NCBI GenBank assembly: GCA_022577435.1
Contig: JAKOON010000007.1
Location: 23,209,263 to 23,273,262, forward strand
Direction: 5' to 3'
Length of the DNA stretch: 64,000 nucleotides
DNA from: Embiotoca jacksoni
Lineage: Eukaryota; Chordata; Actinopteri; Embiotocidae
Shown: positions 24,937 through 36,414 of the stretch, piece by piece
Layout: every line of letters begins with the position of its first letter
Position numbering within the stretch: the stretch's first letter is position 1
Made by a program: the position numbers and the translations under genes
The notes under the pieces: model-generated
Told to the model about the DNA's origin: nothing
What the model saw: only the letters and a program-made list of their open reading frames with translations
Databases searched by the model: none

Positions 24937-25275
24937 GGGGGCAGCACAGTGGTGCGGTGGTTGTCGCCTCACAGCACGAAGGTTCTGGGTTCGAACCTCA
25001 GTCGGGGCCTTTCTGTGTGGAGTCTGCATGTTCTCCGTGTCTGCTCGGGTCCTCTTCGGGCTCCCCGGCTTCCTCCCGTCGTCCAAAGACATGCATGTCA
25101 GGTTAATTGGTGATTCTATAAATTGCCGTTAGGTGTGAATGAGAGCGTGGATGGTGTTTGTTTCAGTCTCTATGAGTTGGTCCTGTGGTGGACTGGCCAC
25201 CTGTCCACGGTGTGCTGTAACCCTGCCTCCGCCCAAAGTGAGCCTGTTCAGGATACAGCGGGTATAGATGGATAT
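24937..25275 (+). mobile_element. tRNA-promoter SINE, copy 2 (longest)
   Basis: It begins GGGGGCAGCACAGTGGTGCG. The A-box-like TGGTGCGGTGG and the B-box-like GGTTCGAACCT are about 34 bases apart. The body runs through TGCATGTTCTCCGTGT, CCGGCTTCCTCCCGTCGTCC and AAAGACATGCATGTCAGG, then on to GTGTGAATGAGAGCGTGGAT and an end with GGATACAGCGGGTATAGATG, the typical end of long copies of this family. It is the most complete copy in the window. It shows scattered substitutions. Confidence 0.83.
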
Positions 25276-26932
25276 TTCTGATTGTTTATGATTAAACGTC
25301 TGCACTGAAACCAGAAACACCTTGGACTGTATGTAGTTTCATATGTTTTATTTGTTAATAGAAAAGACACGTATTCAAGTATCTGTAAAAGTGAAATGAT
25401 TTTATCATCTCTAGTCCACTGCACTTCTTTTATGAACAACCCTCTCACAGAATAAGAAAATCATCCTTGTACCACCTTCTGTAAAATCACAATGAATTAC
25501 CACCACCTTGCTTTTGTAAATGTTATATTTAGTTCGTAAAAGATCAAGTTGATTTTTTTTTTTTTTTTGTCCCACTTCTCACGAATGCCTGGGCCGTGAC
25601 ATCACAGCTTCCTCTTACAAATTGCAGTGCAGCTGCGCTGCTATAAATAAAATAGAAGCTCATCCCTCCCCATAAAGAGGCCGTGGTCCTCTGCAAACTA
25701 AGTTTCTGTTGCTATATTGGGAGCTCATGGGTCAGTGATGTGCAACATATTTATATTTAGTGCAAAGAGCAGCAGTCTGACTGTGGAGGAAGGAAAGAGA
25801 AATATGTATTGTTAGAAACAGAAAAATGAGCATAGACTTACAAAATATGGGAATCCTGTACCTGAGAACAGAATCTCTCAGGACATGTTTACATGTTTCA
25901 TGTGTCTCATTCCACCCAGATTTAAAGAAAAGCCTCGAAGGAGAGCCCGAGCAGAGGAGGAGCTGGAGATGTGAACATGCTTCGCTGTTTTCCTGCTCCG
26001 TCTTTGACCCGTTGTGTCGGTGCTGGTTGTGTAATGAGAGGTTATTAGCAGCACACTGTATCAGGTTACTGTCAGCTCTACCTCCAAATAATGAAATGGT
26101 TCAGATGACACAAAACCTCTCAGCTTGTTTACAAGTCTGATTGTCTGACTGCCAACCGTTGGACTCGAATCAATCACAGAGTTGTCAGAAACGACTGCCA
26201 GAGCTGACAGTAAAAACAAAACAGGGTTTCTTTTAGCAAGAAGAGTCGTATTCAGACCTGTCACTGTTCATACACAACCAGCTGACCGCAGTCGTTATGT
26301 GTCATAGTCCGAATCATTTCCATTTTTCAACACGAACTCACTGCAGAGGAGGAGAGCCCGGGTAAATAACAGGGTCTAGCACTAGGACCCAGGGAGGAAG
26401 GCAGGACAGAGGTTATAGAAGGAGGCAGGAAGCTCACCTGGACCTCTTTCCTGTACACCTTTGTTTCAGGCCTGGAAGGTTTTTCATTTGTTCCCAATGT
26501 GCATATAGTGTGTAAAATGTTGTTGTAGTTTTCTTTTTTATGTTAATTTGCTTTAGTTTCTCTTCATGAATGTTATACCAGAGACTTCTACATTCTTTCT
26601 CCACAGCTTGTTCGGTGTTAGTGTCTTCCTGCTGAATAGTTTGGGTCATTTCTCTGTTTTATTTCCCTCCAGTGTGGCTGACAGGGAGATTAAATGATGG
26701 TAGTCTTGTTTTCATGTTTTGGTCTGAGTTTCGTTAACTGCGTTATATTGTAGTGCTGCAGAATAGTCTGGTTTCGGTCCAATGAGTTAGTTAACAGTAG
26801 TGTTGCAGTTTGCTTCCCTACTTTGCAGTTGTCTTATTTTTCCTGTATTGTTCACATTATTCTCCAGCAGCCTCCATGACTTCTTTATTTTCTTTGATTA
26901 TTAATGTTGATTATTGATTTGATTTGTGCATT
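25276..26932. other. No gene recognised
   Basis: Unrecognised sequence with a T18-type tract at about 25551-25569. A small open frame at 25826-26140 has no recognisable domain. Confidence 0.45.
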
Positions 26933-27220
26933 AAGGGCGGCACGGTGGTGCGGTGGTTAGCATTGTCGCCTCACAGCAAAAAGGTTGGGGGTTCGAATCC
27001 GGTCCTGGGCCTTTCTGTGAGGAGTTTGCATGTTCTCCCTGTGCTTGCGTGGGTTCTCTCCGGGTTCTCCGGCTTCCTCCCATCATCCAAAAACATGCAC
27101 CTCAGGTCAGGTTACCTGGCGCCGCGCTAGTGGCAGCCTGCTGCAGCATCTCCCCCCTGAGAGCCCCCCTGCTGTAGGGAAGAAATTTCCCCTCGGGGAT
27201 TAATAAAGTGAAATAAAATT
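26933..27220 (+). mobile_element. tRNA-promoter SINE, copy 3
   Basis: It begins AAGGGCGGCACGGTGGTGCG, has an A-box-like TGGTGCGGTGG and a perfect B box GGTTCGAATCC near 26991. After the AAAAACATGCACCTCAGG region it joins sequence with GAGAGCCCCCCTGCTGTAGG and ends TTTCCCCTCGGGGATTAATAAAGTG-like with an A-rich tail. The end differs from copy 2, so at least two subfamilies with different 3' tails are present in the window. Confidence 0.83.
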
Positions 27221-27859
27221 TTAAAAAAATAAAACTATAGTTTAATTCAACCCTTCATTATCTCCTGTGTTTAGGCTTCTTTTTTTTTTTTTTTTTTTAC
27301 CTTATTCAGTCAAGTACAGATACGTTTTATTTTTTCTATTGTAATAAAACTTGTATTTTTGGCTATGACAGTCTCCAGTTCCACCTTATTTGGACTCCTG
27401 TGTGTTTTCTACCGGTCACATCCATAAGGTGTTTTATTAAATAAGGATCATTCTTATACTATAAAAGTGTCATAAAATGAACAGAGAGTTAATGTGTGAC
27501 AGTTAATCATCCACTAAAATGTCATGATCATGACAGGCCTGCTCTTCCACATGTATGTTACCATCTGGGGGACTCCTCACTTCATCTTTACAAACTGCGT
27601 TGTTTAATGGGAGAGTTAACATGACTGAAGGCTCCTGCTGGGTTCACCAACATCTCTGTAGGTCATTTAGATAAATTTACAGAATAATAAATAATAATAA
27701 TAAAAATAGCTGTTTGTTGGGTATTAAAATAGGCTCCAAATATTTATCACATGCAGGAATTAATTGACATTTACTGTCAGCACTCCCCATCATTGGTACC
27801 TAATAACAGCATTAATTGACATTGGACCCTTTTTATTTGATATGCAGTAGCCAGACCTG

Positions 27860-27860
<1 letters not shown>
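27221..27860. other. Gene-free; candidate conserved regulatory DNA at 27715-27850
   Basis: A T-run lies near 27281-27298. From about 27715 the sequence is free of visible repeats and contains a 13-bp direct repeat ATTAATTGACATT at 27759-27771 and 27811-27823, each with a homeodomain-type TAATTG core. Confidence 0.35.

Positions 27861-27894
<34 letters not shown>
27861..27894. repeat. (TG)n microsatellite
   Basis: About 17 uninterrupted TG units. Confidence 0.95.
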
Positions 27895-27895
<1 letters not shown>

Positions 27896-29084
27896 TTCTG
27901 TTTCCGTGCAGGTGGGCGGGGTTTAATCAGAACAACTGGGAGCACCTGGCCGGTCTCTCAGGTGTAAATAAGAACCTGATCTGTGTCTCAGCTCTCCATC
28001 TCATCCACAAACACAACAGCTGACACTCTGATCAGACCGACAAACACGTCACACCTTTAAGTAGATTTTGTTAGTTTACTTTCTTATAATACATGTTGTC
28101 TGTTTCTTTAGTCCGACCGTGTGTTTCTCCTGTTTTTGTCGTGGCTTGCGAACCGTTTAATGACAACATTTCAAAAGTTCTGAAACTTCAAACTTTAATT
28201 GGACTCGTGGACTTCCCACAAGAAAACAGCACCTGTTATTTGTAGAAACCCTAAAACTCAACCACATTTAACATACAGTAACTTCTTGTTTAGACTCTTA
28301 TGGACTGATATGTAATGTCAGAGAGGCCATGACCTTCCAACACCAGAGAGAAACCCAAATATTCCCCAGTGTGGAAGGAACCTCTCCGTCTGCCTCCAGA
28401 GGATAACAGGAGCCTTTAAAGTCCACCAGCTGTGTTCCCCACCAGCAAACAAGCTACCTCATTAGTTCAACAAGTTGAGAGCATATTGATTTGAGATGAT
28501 CTCCCCTCTCTGATGGAGCAGAGAGGGCCTGAAGGAGAGGGGTGGGGACATGCAGAGTTCCTTGATAAACACAAAGTACCTTTCGGTGTCGGTCATGTGA
28601 CTGAGAAATCTTCCACGCAGGAGGTTGATGTTTGAAGGCAGAAGTCTACATGGATTTATTTTAATTTACTAATATAATACGACATACAGTAAGTAACTTA
28701 TGTTAAGCAGGTAACGTTACTGATGTAAAATGACATATTTCAAGCTGAACCGTGATCTTTTCTTAAACCTGTCTACGACGTTTTGAAGCCTAAACGTAAC
28801 CAAGTTGAGATCACATCACATTTAACCCAAACTACGATCTTTTCCTCAACTTAACCCATGTGGGTTTTGGTGACTAAATGTATCTCTGAGATGAAGCAGC
28901 AGTATTTCTCAGTCTGAGATAAGAACGGGTGGATAAGAGCTGCATCAGGAACAAAAGCGGTGATTTCTATCCGAATCTAAGAAACGATGGGTTTTTCTCT
29001 CGCTTCATCAGAACAACATTGTGCAGTTTGAACACTTTTCTTTTGCCCTCTTAAAGTTTGGATGTATCATTGTGATGTTTTTAC
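27895..29084. other. No gene; one likely dispersed repeat at 28745-28880
   Basis: The part 28745-28880 contains AACCGTGATCTTTTCTTAAA, then CCTAAACGTAACCAAG, then a second CTACGATCTTTTCCTC block. The word pair 'GATCTTTTC..AAAC' and 'CTAAACxTAACCAAG' resembles a dispersed fish repeat built of internal near-duplicates. Class unknown. The rest is unrecognised. Confidence 0.4.
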
Positions 29085-29282
29085 TTTACATTTCATTTAG
29101 CTGACGCTTTTATCCAAAGCAACTTACAACACACTGATGGTTCACCATCGGGAGCAACTTAGGGTTCAGTGTCTTGCTCAAAGACACTTAGGCATGTGGA
29201 CAGGAGGAGCTGGGGATTGAACCACCAACCTTCTGATTTGTGTGCAACCCAGTCTACTGACTGAGCTACAGCCTCCCTCCTG
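29085..29282 (-). mobile_element. tRNA-derived SINE with conserved core and LINE-type tail
   Basis: On the minus strand it starts GGAGGCTGTAGCTCAGTCAG (tRNA-like A box region), continues with GGTTGGTGGTTCAATCCCCA (B box), then a core with GTGTCTTTGAGCAAGACACT, and ends TTGGATAAAAGCGTCAGCTA before an AAATG end. The core and tail match the general plan of vertebrate V-type SINEs, where a tRNA head is followed by a conserved core and a LINE-derived tail. It sits head to tail with another SINE, also on the minus strand. Confidence 0.78.
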
Positions 29283-29294
29283 GGGCCACAGAGA

Positions 29295-29523
29295 GACTGA
29301 CGGAAACGAAGCCCATTCACACCTTAGGGCAATTTCTAGAACCACCGATTAACCTGAGGTGCATGTTTTTGGATGTTGGGAGGAAGCCGGAGCACCCGGG
29401 GAGAACCCACGCAAGCACAGGGAGAACATGCAAACTCAGCACAGAAAGAGCCAGGACAGGATTTGAACCCGGGACCTTTTTGCTGTGACGCGGCAATGCT
29501 AACCACTGCACCACTGTGCCACC
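29295..29523 (-). mobile_element. tRNA-promoter SINE, copy 4
   Basis: Reverse copy of the family at 8730, 24937 and 26933. On the minus strand it starts GGTGGCACAGTGGTGCAGTG, has GGTTCAAATCC in the B-box position, and runs through TGCATGTTCTCCCTGTGCTT, CCGGCTTCCTCCCAACATCC and AAAAACATGCACCTCAGG to a GTGTGAATGGGCTTCG end. It lacks a GGGATTAATAAAG tail. Confidence 0.83.
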
Positions 29524-29597
29524 CATACATGATATAATCAGGAAATGGACACATGAACATCTTATGAGCAGACAAAGGGGGGAGTTTGGCAGTTAGG

Positions 29598-29617
29598 AGG
29601 TCAGAGGTCAGAGGTCA
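29598..29617 (+). promoter_or_regulatory. Three AGGTCA half-sites with 1-bp spacing
   Basis: AGGTCAGAGGTCAGAGGTCA holds three perfect nuclear-receptor half-sites, each separated by one G, which gives two overlapping perfect DR1 sites. DR1 is the established binding geometry of HNF4, RXR homodimers and PPAR-RXR. It lies 75 bp from a SINE and not in a repeat I recognise. Function is inferred only from the motif. Confidence 0.4.
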
Positions 29618-30169
29618 GTCAGTCGAGTATCGTGTGCGTGAGGACGTTACGATCAACTTATCTGCCTCCTGCTTTCTGTTTTTAATGGAGAATGTTTGTC
29701 TGTTGATGATGAACCAGATGACGATGCCTACCACTAACACTCATTCAGATAATCAGCCACACAAACACAAACTCAGACCCACTGAAACGTACACACTCAT
29801 AAATACCTGCAGCTGCTACCCGCTGAGTGTTCCTCAGTTTAAAGGATGAGTCCTCGTTCGGCCTTTCTACGATGATGTGTTATCAAATCCCACAAAAAAC
29901 AGATCCAATGTGAAAGAGCCTTCAAATGCTTGCCGAGGACAGAAGTGTCCAGAAAGCATCAAGCGTATCCTTGGGCTACCCATAATCCAATGCGCAGCTG
30001 GTGGCTCTTCTACTGGTTCTAGTTCACTAGAAATGAATAAGAAGAGGACGAATGATGCACTCACCAGACCGGTTTATTATGTTCTCTGAATGACAGGAAG
30101 GAGTCCTGCTGAGCCTCTGAAGGACCCGACTTCAAAGGACCCGGCCTACCAGGGAGGCGTGCTTGGAAC

Positions 30170-30207
<38 letters not shown>

Positions 30208-30418
30208 TAGAAGCTACCATTTCTTTACAACCACACCACTGGTCAAAATAATCACAGAAATACTGAAATCGTGAAATTATCTTGTGGCAGTTGTTGCGTC
30301 AGCTTGTCACCTTAAAACTACATCCATCTTCTCAGTCATGTGATTAACTTGATTCTGACTGGCTACGTAACAGCTCCATCAGTCTGACTCACAGGATGTA
30401 AAACGTTGGTCTACACAC
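29618..30418. other. No gene recognised; (AC)n at 30172-30205
   Basis: Unrecognised sequence with a 17-unit AC microsatellite at 30172-30205. Confidence 0.5.
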
Positions 30419-30924
30419 CAACCATCAACCATCAGTGATGTCATCATCCATCAGTGATGTCATCGTTGGTTTGTGAACTTTATGAATCCTCCAGTTCAGA
30501 TTCTGTCCGTCACCATCTTGATAGTTCGGAGCGGTTCGGAGCAGGAAGTGACCATATTTGGACGAGCTGGGGGAGGAGCCAGCGGTGGATCTGACCGATC
30601 TGATTGGAAACCTGACGATACTACGTCCCGCCCACCGATAGCTGTAACCTGACTGCACCACAGGCCTGTCAATCAAACAGACACGCCCCCAAAAACAGGT
30701 CTTCTTGAATCTTCTTTTCTAATGAATGAGGGATTATTTTCAGATGGACCTCCAGAAAACTAATAAGAAGGAGTGACTTTAGCTAACAACACCGAGATAA
30801 CTGATGGACACATTTTATTCACTTTGGATTTGATGAGAGAAGTTGAATGGGAGTCTATGGAGCCGGAGGCTTTTTGGAGCCGACCTCTAGTGGCACTCGC
30901 TGGTATTGCAGCTGAAGACACTTC
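30419..30924 (+). mobile_element. Family X copy A (5' complete, 3' truncated)
   Basis: Plan of the family in order: a 5' part CAACCATCAACC plus two tandem units of CAGTGATGTCATC, then GTTCAGATTCTGTCCGTCAC, GTGACCATATTTGGACGAGC, CGATACTACGTCCCGCCCAC, CCTGTCAATCAAACAGACAC, a middle with GATGGACCTCCAGAAAAC, GAGAAGTTGAATGGGAGTCT, GCTTTTTGGAGCCGACCTCT, and CGCTGGTATTGCAGCTGAAG. In this copy the sequence leaves the family after GAAGACACTTC. The core 30614-30919 is at least 98% identical to copies B, C, D and E by eye. The open frames on either strand (for example 'MREVEWESMEPEAFW') are conserved only because the DNA is young; I see no protein family in them. Confidence 0.88.
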
Positions 30925-32938
30925 ATGTCAGCCGGTATTCTCCTCCTCTTCTGCTATCTATGTTCATTTTTAAAATCTGTCACAGTAACAACCTCCCCGC
31001 AGCTGACTACATGATAAAAATGGCAGATTTGGGCAACAATTCGGATCGTGCAATGAGGCGGACCTGCTCGGCTCTCTTTGGTCTTTAGCAGAGATTAAGT
31101 CATTTTAATGGCAGGGTGCAGATCCCCACCTGGAAAAGCATTGTATCTGCATCCTGGGAATAAAGAAATACAAACAAACCACAGTGTTTTTCCTCTCCAG
31201 CAGAACGATATACTTCATAGGTGCAGTCCCAGAGTCAGTGCGCAGTTCAAAAGTCATATGTTCTCATTGTGTTCAACAAATTTGTGCGAAACGGTAAGAA
31301 AACATTTGTGAATGAGGCCCAATTATTTCTTCACAGATTTGAATATATATCATCAAAGTATGTCTCTGTAAGTGATGTAGTATGCTGAGAACCTAGCAAA
31401 ACATCAACTTCGATTCACACACTTCCAGACTCACACTGCCTGCCCTTCTTCATAAATTAAGCATGGCCACTTCTAAACATTTACATAATGTACTCAAAAT
31501 AGACCCGTGAGTGGATTTACATGCTGCAGCACGCTAGTTCTGTTATCAAAGCTTCATACCAACTTCAAACCACAAGAGCTCCAACGCAGCACCCCCCCCC
31601 CCCCCTCTCCCAACCCTCCTCCCCAATGTCCATGTCTGTCTGTGCACCGACATGGCTCAGAGGGACAGATGGACGGAGGAGACTCCTGTCCGTCACCACT
31701 CTCTTGACCAACTTTCTTAAGTCGCCACTAATCAACAAACAGCCTGTTGGGGTTGCAGCTCAGGGGAAGCCTCAAGCTATTTTCCAATTAGTGTCACCAG
31801 AGAGACAAATAGGAATTCTACACAGCGCACTCAAGGAGGAGAACGAAAACAAGAAGAGGGGAGGTGGAGGAGAAGGGGATGAGAGAGGATAAGACTGAAG
31901 AGCACAGAGGCAAGGGCAACGAGAGAGAGAGGAGCGAGGAGGCAGGCCAAGAGAACAGCGAGAGATGTCGAGGCGGGTATCTCTTCTCTCTGGGGTGAGC
32001 AGATTAAACGATTGTGACAGCAATTTGGGCAAAACAACATTCGTAGCCGAGACAGACAGATAGACAGCGAGCCAAGGCCTGTCTCAGAGAATAGTCATTC
32101 ATTACGGCAGCCATTGGAAGGCGATGTGGGCTCCTGCTCGGCACTATCAATTAACTGCAGCTTAGTTTGTATGCACGGGCCGTCTATGAAACTCAAAAGT
32201 CATCCACCAAGTCCTCTCAGCTCTCAGCTTTTTAAGATGCAAGCCTTTTTCTATCAAGCGCACTCTCAGCTCAAAGGCCTCACAGCGCTCCTCCAGCGGC
32301 TGCAGCGGCGCTTCACACACCTGCATCACAAAAACAAAGGCACAGTGACTCAGCTGGCTCTTTGGAGGTGTGTGAGCAGACTGCGTGGGTGAAATGAAGG
32401 TTACAGCGTTGTGCAGTGTGAAACCATTCCTCCTCCCTGCACCTTTTTAAGTTACAATGCATGTTTCTGATAATTAACGTGGGATCAGGTTGGTAATTAA
32501 ACAGCAGCTGACGAATTCAGTCTCAATCACTTTAATTTAATTTTATAGCACAGCAGTATGCTTCAGCGTCTAACTCTGTTACCGTACAGTAAGAAGGTCC
32601 TGACTTCAGGTTACACTTTGCTTCATACTTTGCTATACGTTGTTTAGACGCACCCGGACCACTGCTCACAAAAGCATGTGGAACTCAGGTGCTGAGTTTG
32701 ATCAAGCATCGAAACTTGAAGTACCTCCTCACAAAGGGTAGCTCTCCTCGGCGCATGTCACGATGCAGCACTCCATTCACGTAACAGAAGTCTCAGAACT
32801 TATTGATCCACCCTCCTAAAGAAATCAGGTGCTGGGACGATGTTGAGCAGTGAGCACAGGTATATTATGCACACTCAAACCTCCCGACGCAATTAATCGA
32901 TTAACAATGATGAAGAGCAATGTGCCTCAAACATCATC
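30925..32938. other. No gene recognised; possible conserved noncoding DNA
   Basis: A C14 run lies at 31592-31605. Purine-rich sequence at 31845-31950 is flanked by low-copy-looking DNA through 32450 with repeat-free, balanced composition. No exon could be supported. Confidence 0.4.
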
Positions 32939-33976
32939 ACTGATGTTGTGTGTTAATAAATAAAGTGATTTTGTGGTGTTAATAAATAAACTGATGTGGT
33001 TTTAATAAACAAACTGATGTTGTGGTGTTAATAAATAAACTGATGGTGTTAATAAACAAACTGATGTTGTGGTTTTAATAAATAAACTGATGAATGTGTG
33101 TTAATAAATAAAGTGATGTTGAGGTGTTAATAAATAAACTGATGGTGTTAATAAACAAACTGATGTGGTGTTGTTAATAAATAAACTGACATGGTTTTAA
33201 TAAACATACTGATGTTGTGGTGTTAATAAATAAACTGATGGTGTTCATAAACAAACTGATGTCGTGGTGTTAATAAATAAACTGATGGCATTAATAAATA
33301 AACTGATGTTGTGGTTTTAATTAATAAACGGATGTGGTTTCAATAAACAAACTGATGTTGTGGTGTTAATAAATAAACTGATGTTGTGTGGTTGATCAAT
33401 ATACTGATGTTGTGTGTTAATAAATAAACTGATGTTGTGTTTTTAATAAATAAACTGAGGCTGTGGTGTTAATAAATAAACTGATGGTGTTAATACGTAA
33501 ACTGATGTTGTGGTTTTAATTAATGAACGGATGTGATTTTAATAAATAAACTGATGTTGTGGTGTTAATAAATAAACTGATGTTGTGGTGTTAATAAATA
33601 AACTGATGGTGTGGTTTTAATAAATAAACTGATGTTGTGGTGTTAATAAATAAACTGATGGTGTTAACAAATAAACTGATGTTGTGGTTTTAATAAATAA
33701 ACTGATGCTGTGTGTTAATAAATAAACTGATGTTGTGGTGTTAATCAATAAACTGATGTGGTGTTAATCAATAAACTGATGGTGTTAATAAATAAACTGA
33801 TGTTGTGTTGTTAATAAATAAACTGACGTTGTGTGTTAATAAATAAACTGATATTGAGGTGTTAATGAATAAACTGATGCTGTGTGTTAATAAATAAACT
33901 GATGTTGTGGTGTTAATCAATAAACTTATGTTGTGTGTTAATACATAAACTGATGTTGTGTGTTAATAAATAAACT
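32939..33976 (+). repeat. AT-rich minisatellite, 21-26-bp units
   Basis: About 40 units built on GTTAATAAATAAACTGATG. Long units have TTGTGGT or TTGTGT between the ACTGATG and the next TTAATAAAT, giving about 26 bp, while short units have only GGT or GG, giving 17-21 bp. Long and short forms alternate irregularly, so blocks of two to four units have been duplicated together. Variants such as AATAAACAAAC and AATTAATAAACGG mark subfamilies. Each unit repeats the word AAATAAAC, which resembles a forkhead-factor core. Confidence 0.95.
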
Positions 33977-36014
33977 CCACCAGGAGCTTTGACTTTGATT
34001 AATTTACTTTCCAGTCATGAGCTGCTGTGTGTAAACTGCTTTAACCTTTAGTGTGTCGATGACTCGGGTTCACTCGGTAGTTTTACACAGTTGGTAGATT
34101 ACTAACCCAGATGAGGAGATGAAAACACTTTTGAATTGTTTCGTCTTTACGTGTAATTTAAGTTAACCTGAGCGTCATTTACATTTTAAGGCTGAGATTT
34201 ATATAATTAACGAAATCAGAAAGTTGCAATCAAAATAATGATTTAATAATGATAACAAAGGTGCAACTTGGACATGAAACTTGAACTGCATCGACGCACA
34301 ATTTGGTACCAGCATGAAATAAAGCTCTGCACTGCGCCGAGGGAAACGAAAACAGGTCCCTTAATGTCCTGGTGTCAGATACCACAGGACACCTTCAGTG
34401 GTTTTACACTCTTTCACTGACCTTTAAGTGTCTTTAATGCACCAAGAAAAGCAGAAAGACAACAAAGACTACAACCTGATGTCTGCAAAAGAAAAAAAAA
34501 TAATTTATACCTGAATTTATTTTTAAACATTAGTTTTGTGCTTATTTACTTATTTTGCTACTACCATGCTACTGTGATTGAAAACATTGTATATACTAGG
34601 TCGATAATGTATTTAGCATTGGTATAAATAATGCAGCATTTAAAACACTTTTGTGACTTTGCTTTAGCAGCTGCGTGATGAAGAAGATGCCCTTGACCTC
34701 AAGGTTTCACACAGCGGATTTTGGAGAGTAACACTGAATATAATCACAACTTCTGTTTGTTTCCTGGAAGACTCAGCACCTCAATATGTACCATTTTCTT
34801 TTTACAATTAAGGCAGATGAAGCCATTTATAATATTAAAATCCTTTTTCAATGTAGTGTTTAAGTGGAGATTAACCACTGAACAATATCACTGTGGTTTG
34901 TTTGATTTTTACTTTAGGCAACATACGACACATTCAAACCTAATATTCACTTAGATTTGACAGAAAATCAAATAATATTTTGCTTTTTTTGAGCAGAACC
35001 ATCTTAAAAGAAGCTGTGATGACGTCACAGAATTTTTCTTCCATTGGCACCACATTGTAGATAAACTAAATATTGACCAAAACAAAACACAAATTACATT
35101 TTGACAGCTGAACAAGACAAATAGAACAGTTTAGCAGCTGAGAGCTTAATTCAATCCGATGAGTGAATCAAACACTGGGATTTTTGTAGTCACACTCAGT
35201 AACAACGTGAGGTCCACATTTGAGGAATAAAAGTGTGGTGCAGATCTCACTGTTAGACATCTGCACCGACAAGTGATTTGGGACTTTGTCAAAATTTAGC
35301 TGCAGGCTATTTTTGGTCTTCAAAGTCAGAAATTTAAGGCCTAATTCTTACAATGAGTGTCTGCTACAAGCCCCAACTACAAAGCAACCATTCAGTGTTC
35401 AACCTAAAATCAAGCAGAAAGGATGGGGAGACATTTGAGAGCAACAGATAAAATAACACAAAGAACAACAATGGAGGAAAAATAGAAAACATTTTTGTGG
35501 GGTAAAGATAAAGTATTGGCAGAAAAAGGGTCTCGATGCTGAGCTGTGATGTAAAACATTTGAGGGCTGGATGGATGATCTGGTAACCAACACGGTGCTG
35601 ACCGCATACAGAGTCACAGATTTAGATGGAAAAAACTTCAGCAACTTTTACGATTCACATTCAAGTGTATTATACAACCAGTAGTTCCGATCCACCAATC
35701 TGATTGGTCAAATCATCATGACATCACACCCTGCTCATCACTAGAAATATCAATCCACCTCCTCAATGGGGACATATCATTAGAATAGAATTTCATATAA
35801 TAGGTAATATGATGTAGTTTCTACTTGTTATAGGTCTATTTAATGACCCATTTGGTGAAGTCGGGTCTCTTTTGGTCCTTTTTGGTCGCTCCGAGCACCC
35901 GTACCGTAACACCACGGATAGTCACGCACTTACAATCCTAGAGGAGGCTAGCTGGACCGGTTTGGTTTGAACACATGACACGGAGCTAAAATGTTAAAAA
36001 CACATGAGAACATG
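33977..36014. other. No gene recognised
   Basis: AT-rich unrecognised DNA. A perfect CRE palindrome TGACGTCA lies at 35020-35027, not inside a recognisable family X copy. Confidence 0.45.
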
Positions 36015-36414
36015 GATATCTTTGTTCATCAGATATCTTTGTTCGTCAGATATCTTTGTTCATCAGATATCTTTGTTCATCAGATATCTTTGTTCATCAG
36101 ATATCTTTGTTCGTCAGATCTTTGTTCATCCGATATCTTTGTTCATCAGATATCTTTGTTTCATCAGATATATTTCTTCATCAGATATTTTTGTTTATCA
36201 GATATCTTTGTTCATCAGATATCTTTGTTCATCAGATATCTTTGTTCATCAGATATCTTTGTTCATCAGATATCTTTGTTCGTCAGATCTTTGTTCATCA
36301 GATATCTTTGTTCATCAGATATCTTTGTTCATCAGATATCTTAGTTCATCAGATATCTTAATTCATCAGATATCTTAGTTCATCAGATATCTTTGTTCAT
36401 CAGATATCTTTGTT
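36015..36414 (+). repeat. 17-bp minisatellite (ATATCTTTGTTCATCAG)
   Basis: About 24 units of 17 bp. Because 17 is not a multiple of three and the unit has no stop in any phase, all three forward frames are open through the array, which explains overlapping spurious frames rich in 'SSDIFVHQISLFIRYLC'. A shortened unit (CGTCAGATCTTTG) occurs at about 36112 and again at 36281, 169 bp apart, indicating a higher-order block of about ten units. The last part carries ATCTTAGTTC and ATCTTAATTC variants. Confidence 0.96.

Noticed and set aside
26933..27010. tRNA gene
   Set aside because: A and B boxes are present, but no cloverleaf or acceptor stem is visible and the sequence continues into a SINE body present in several copies.
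30773..30973. Conserved small frame 'MREVEWESMEPEAFW' in all family X copies
   Set aside because: The DNA itself is at least 98% identical between copies and the frame extends into different flanks, so protein conservation is not shown.
36015..36414. CRISPR-like array
   Set aside because: The 17-bp units are directly contiguous without unique spacers, and the genome is eukaryotic.
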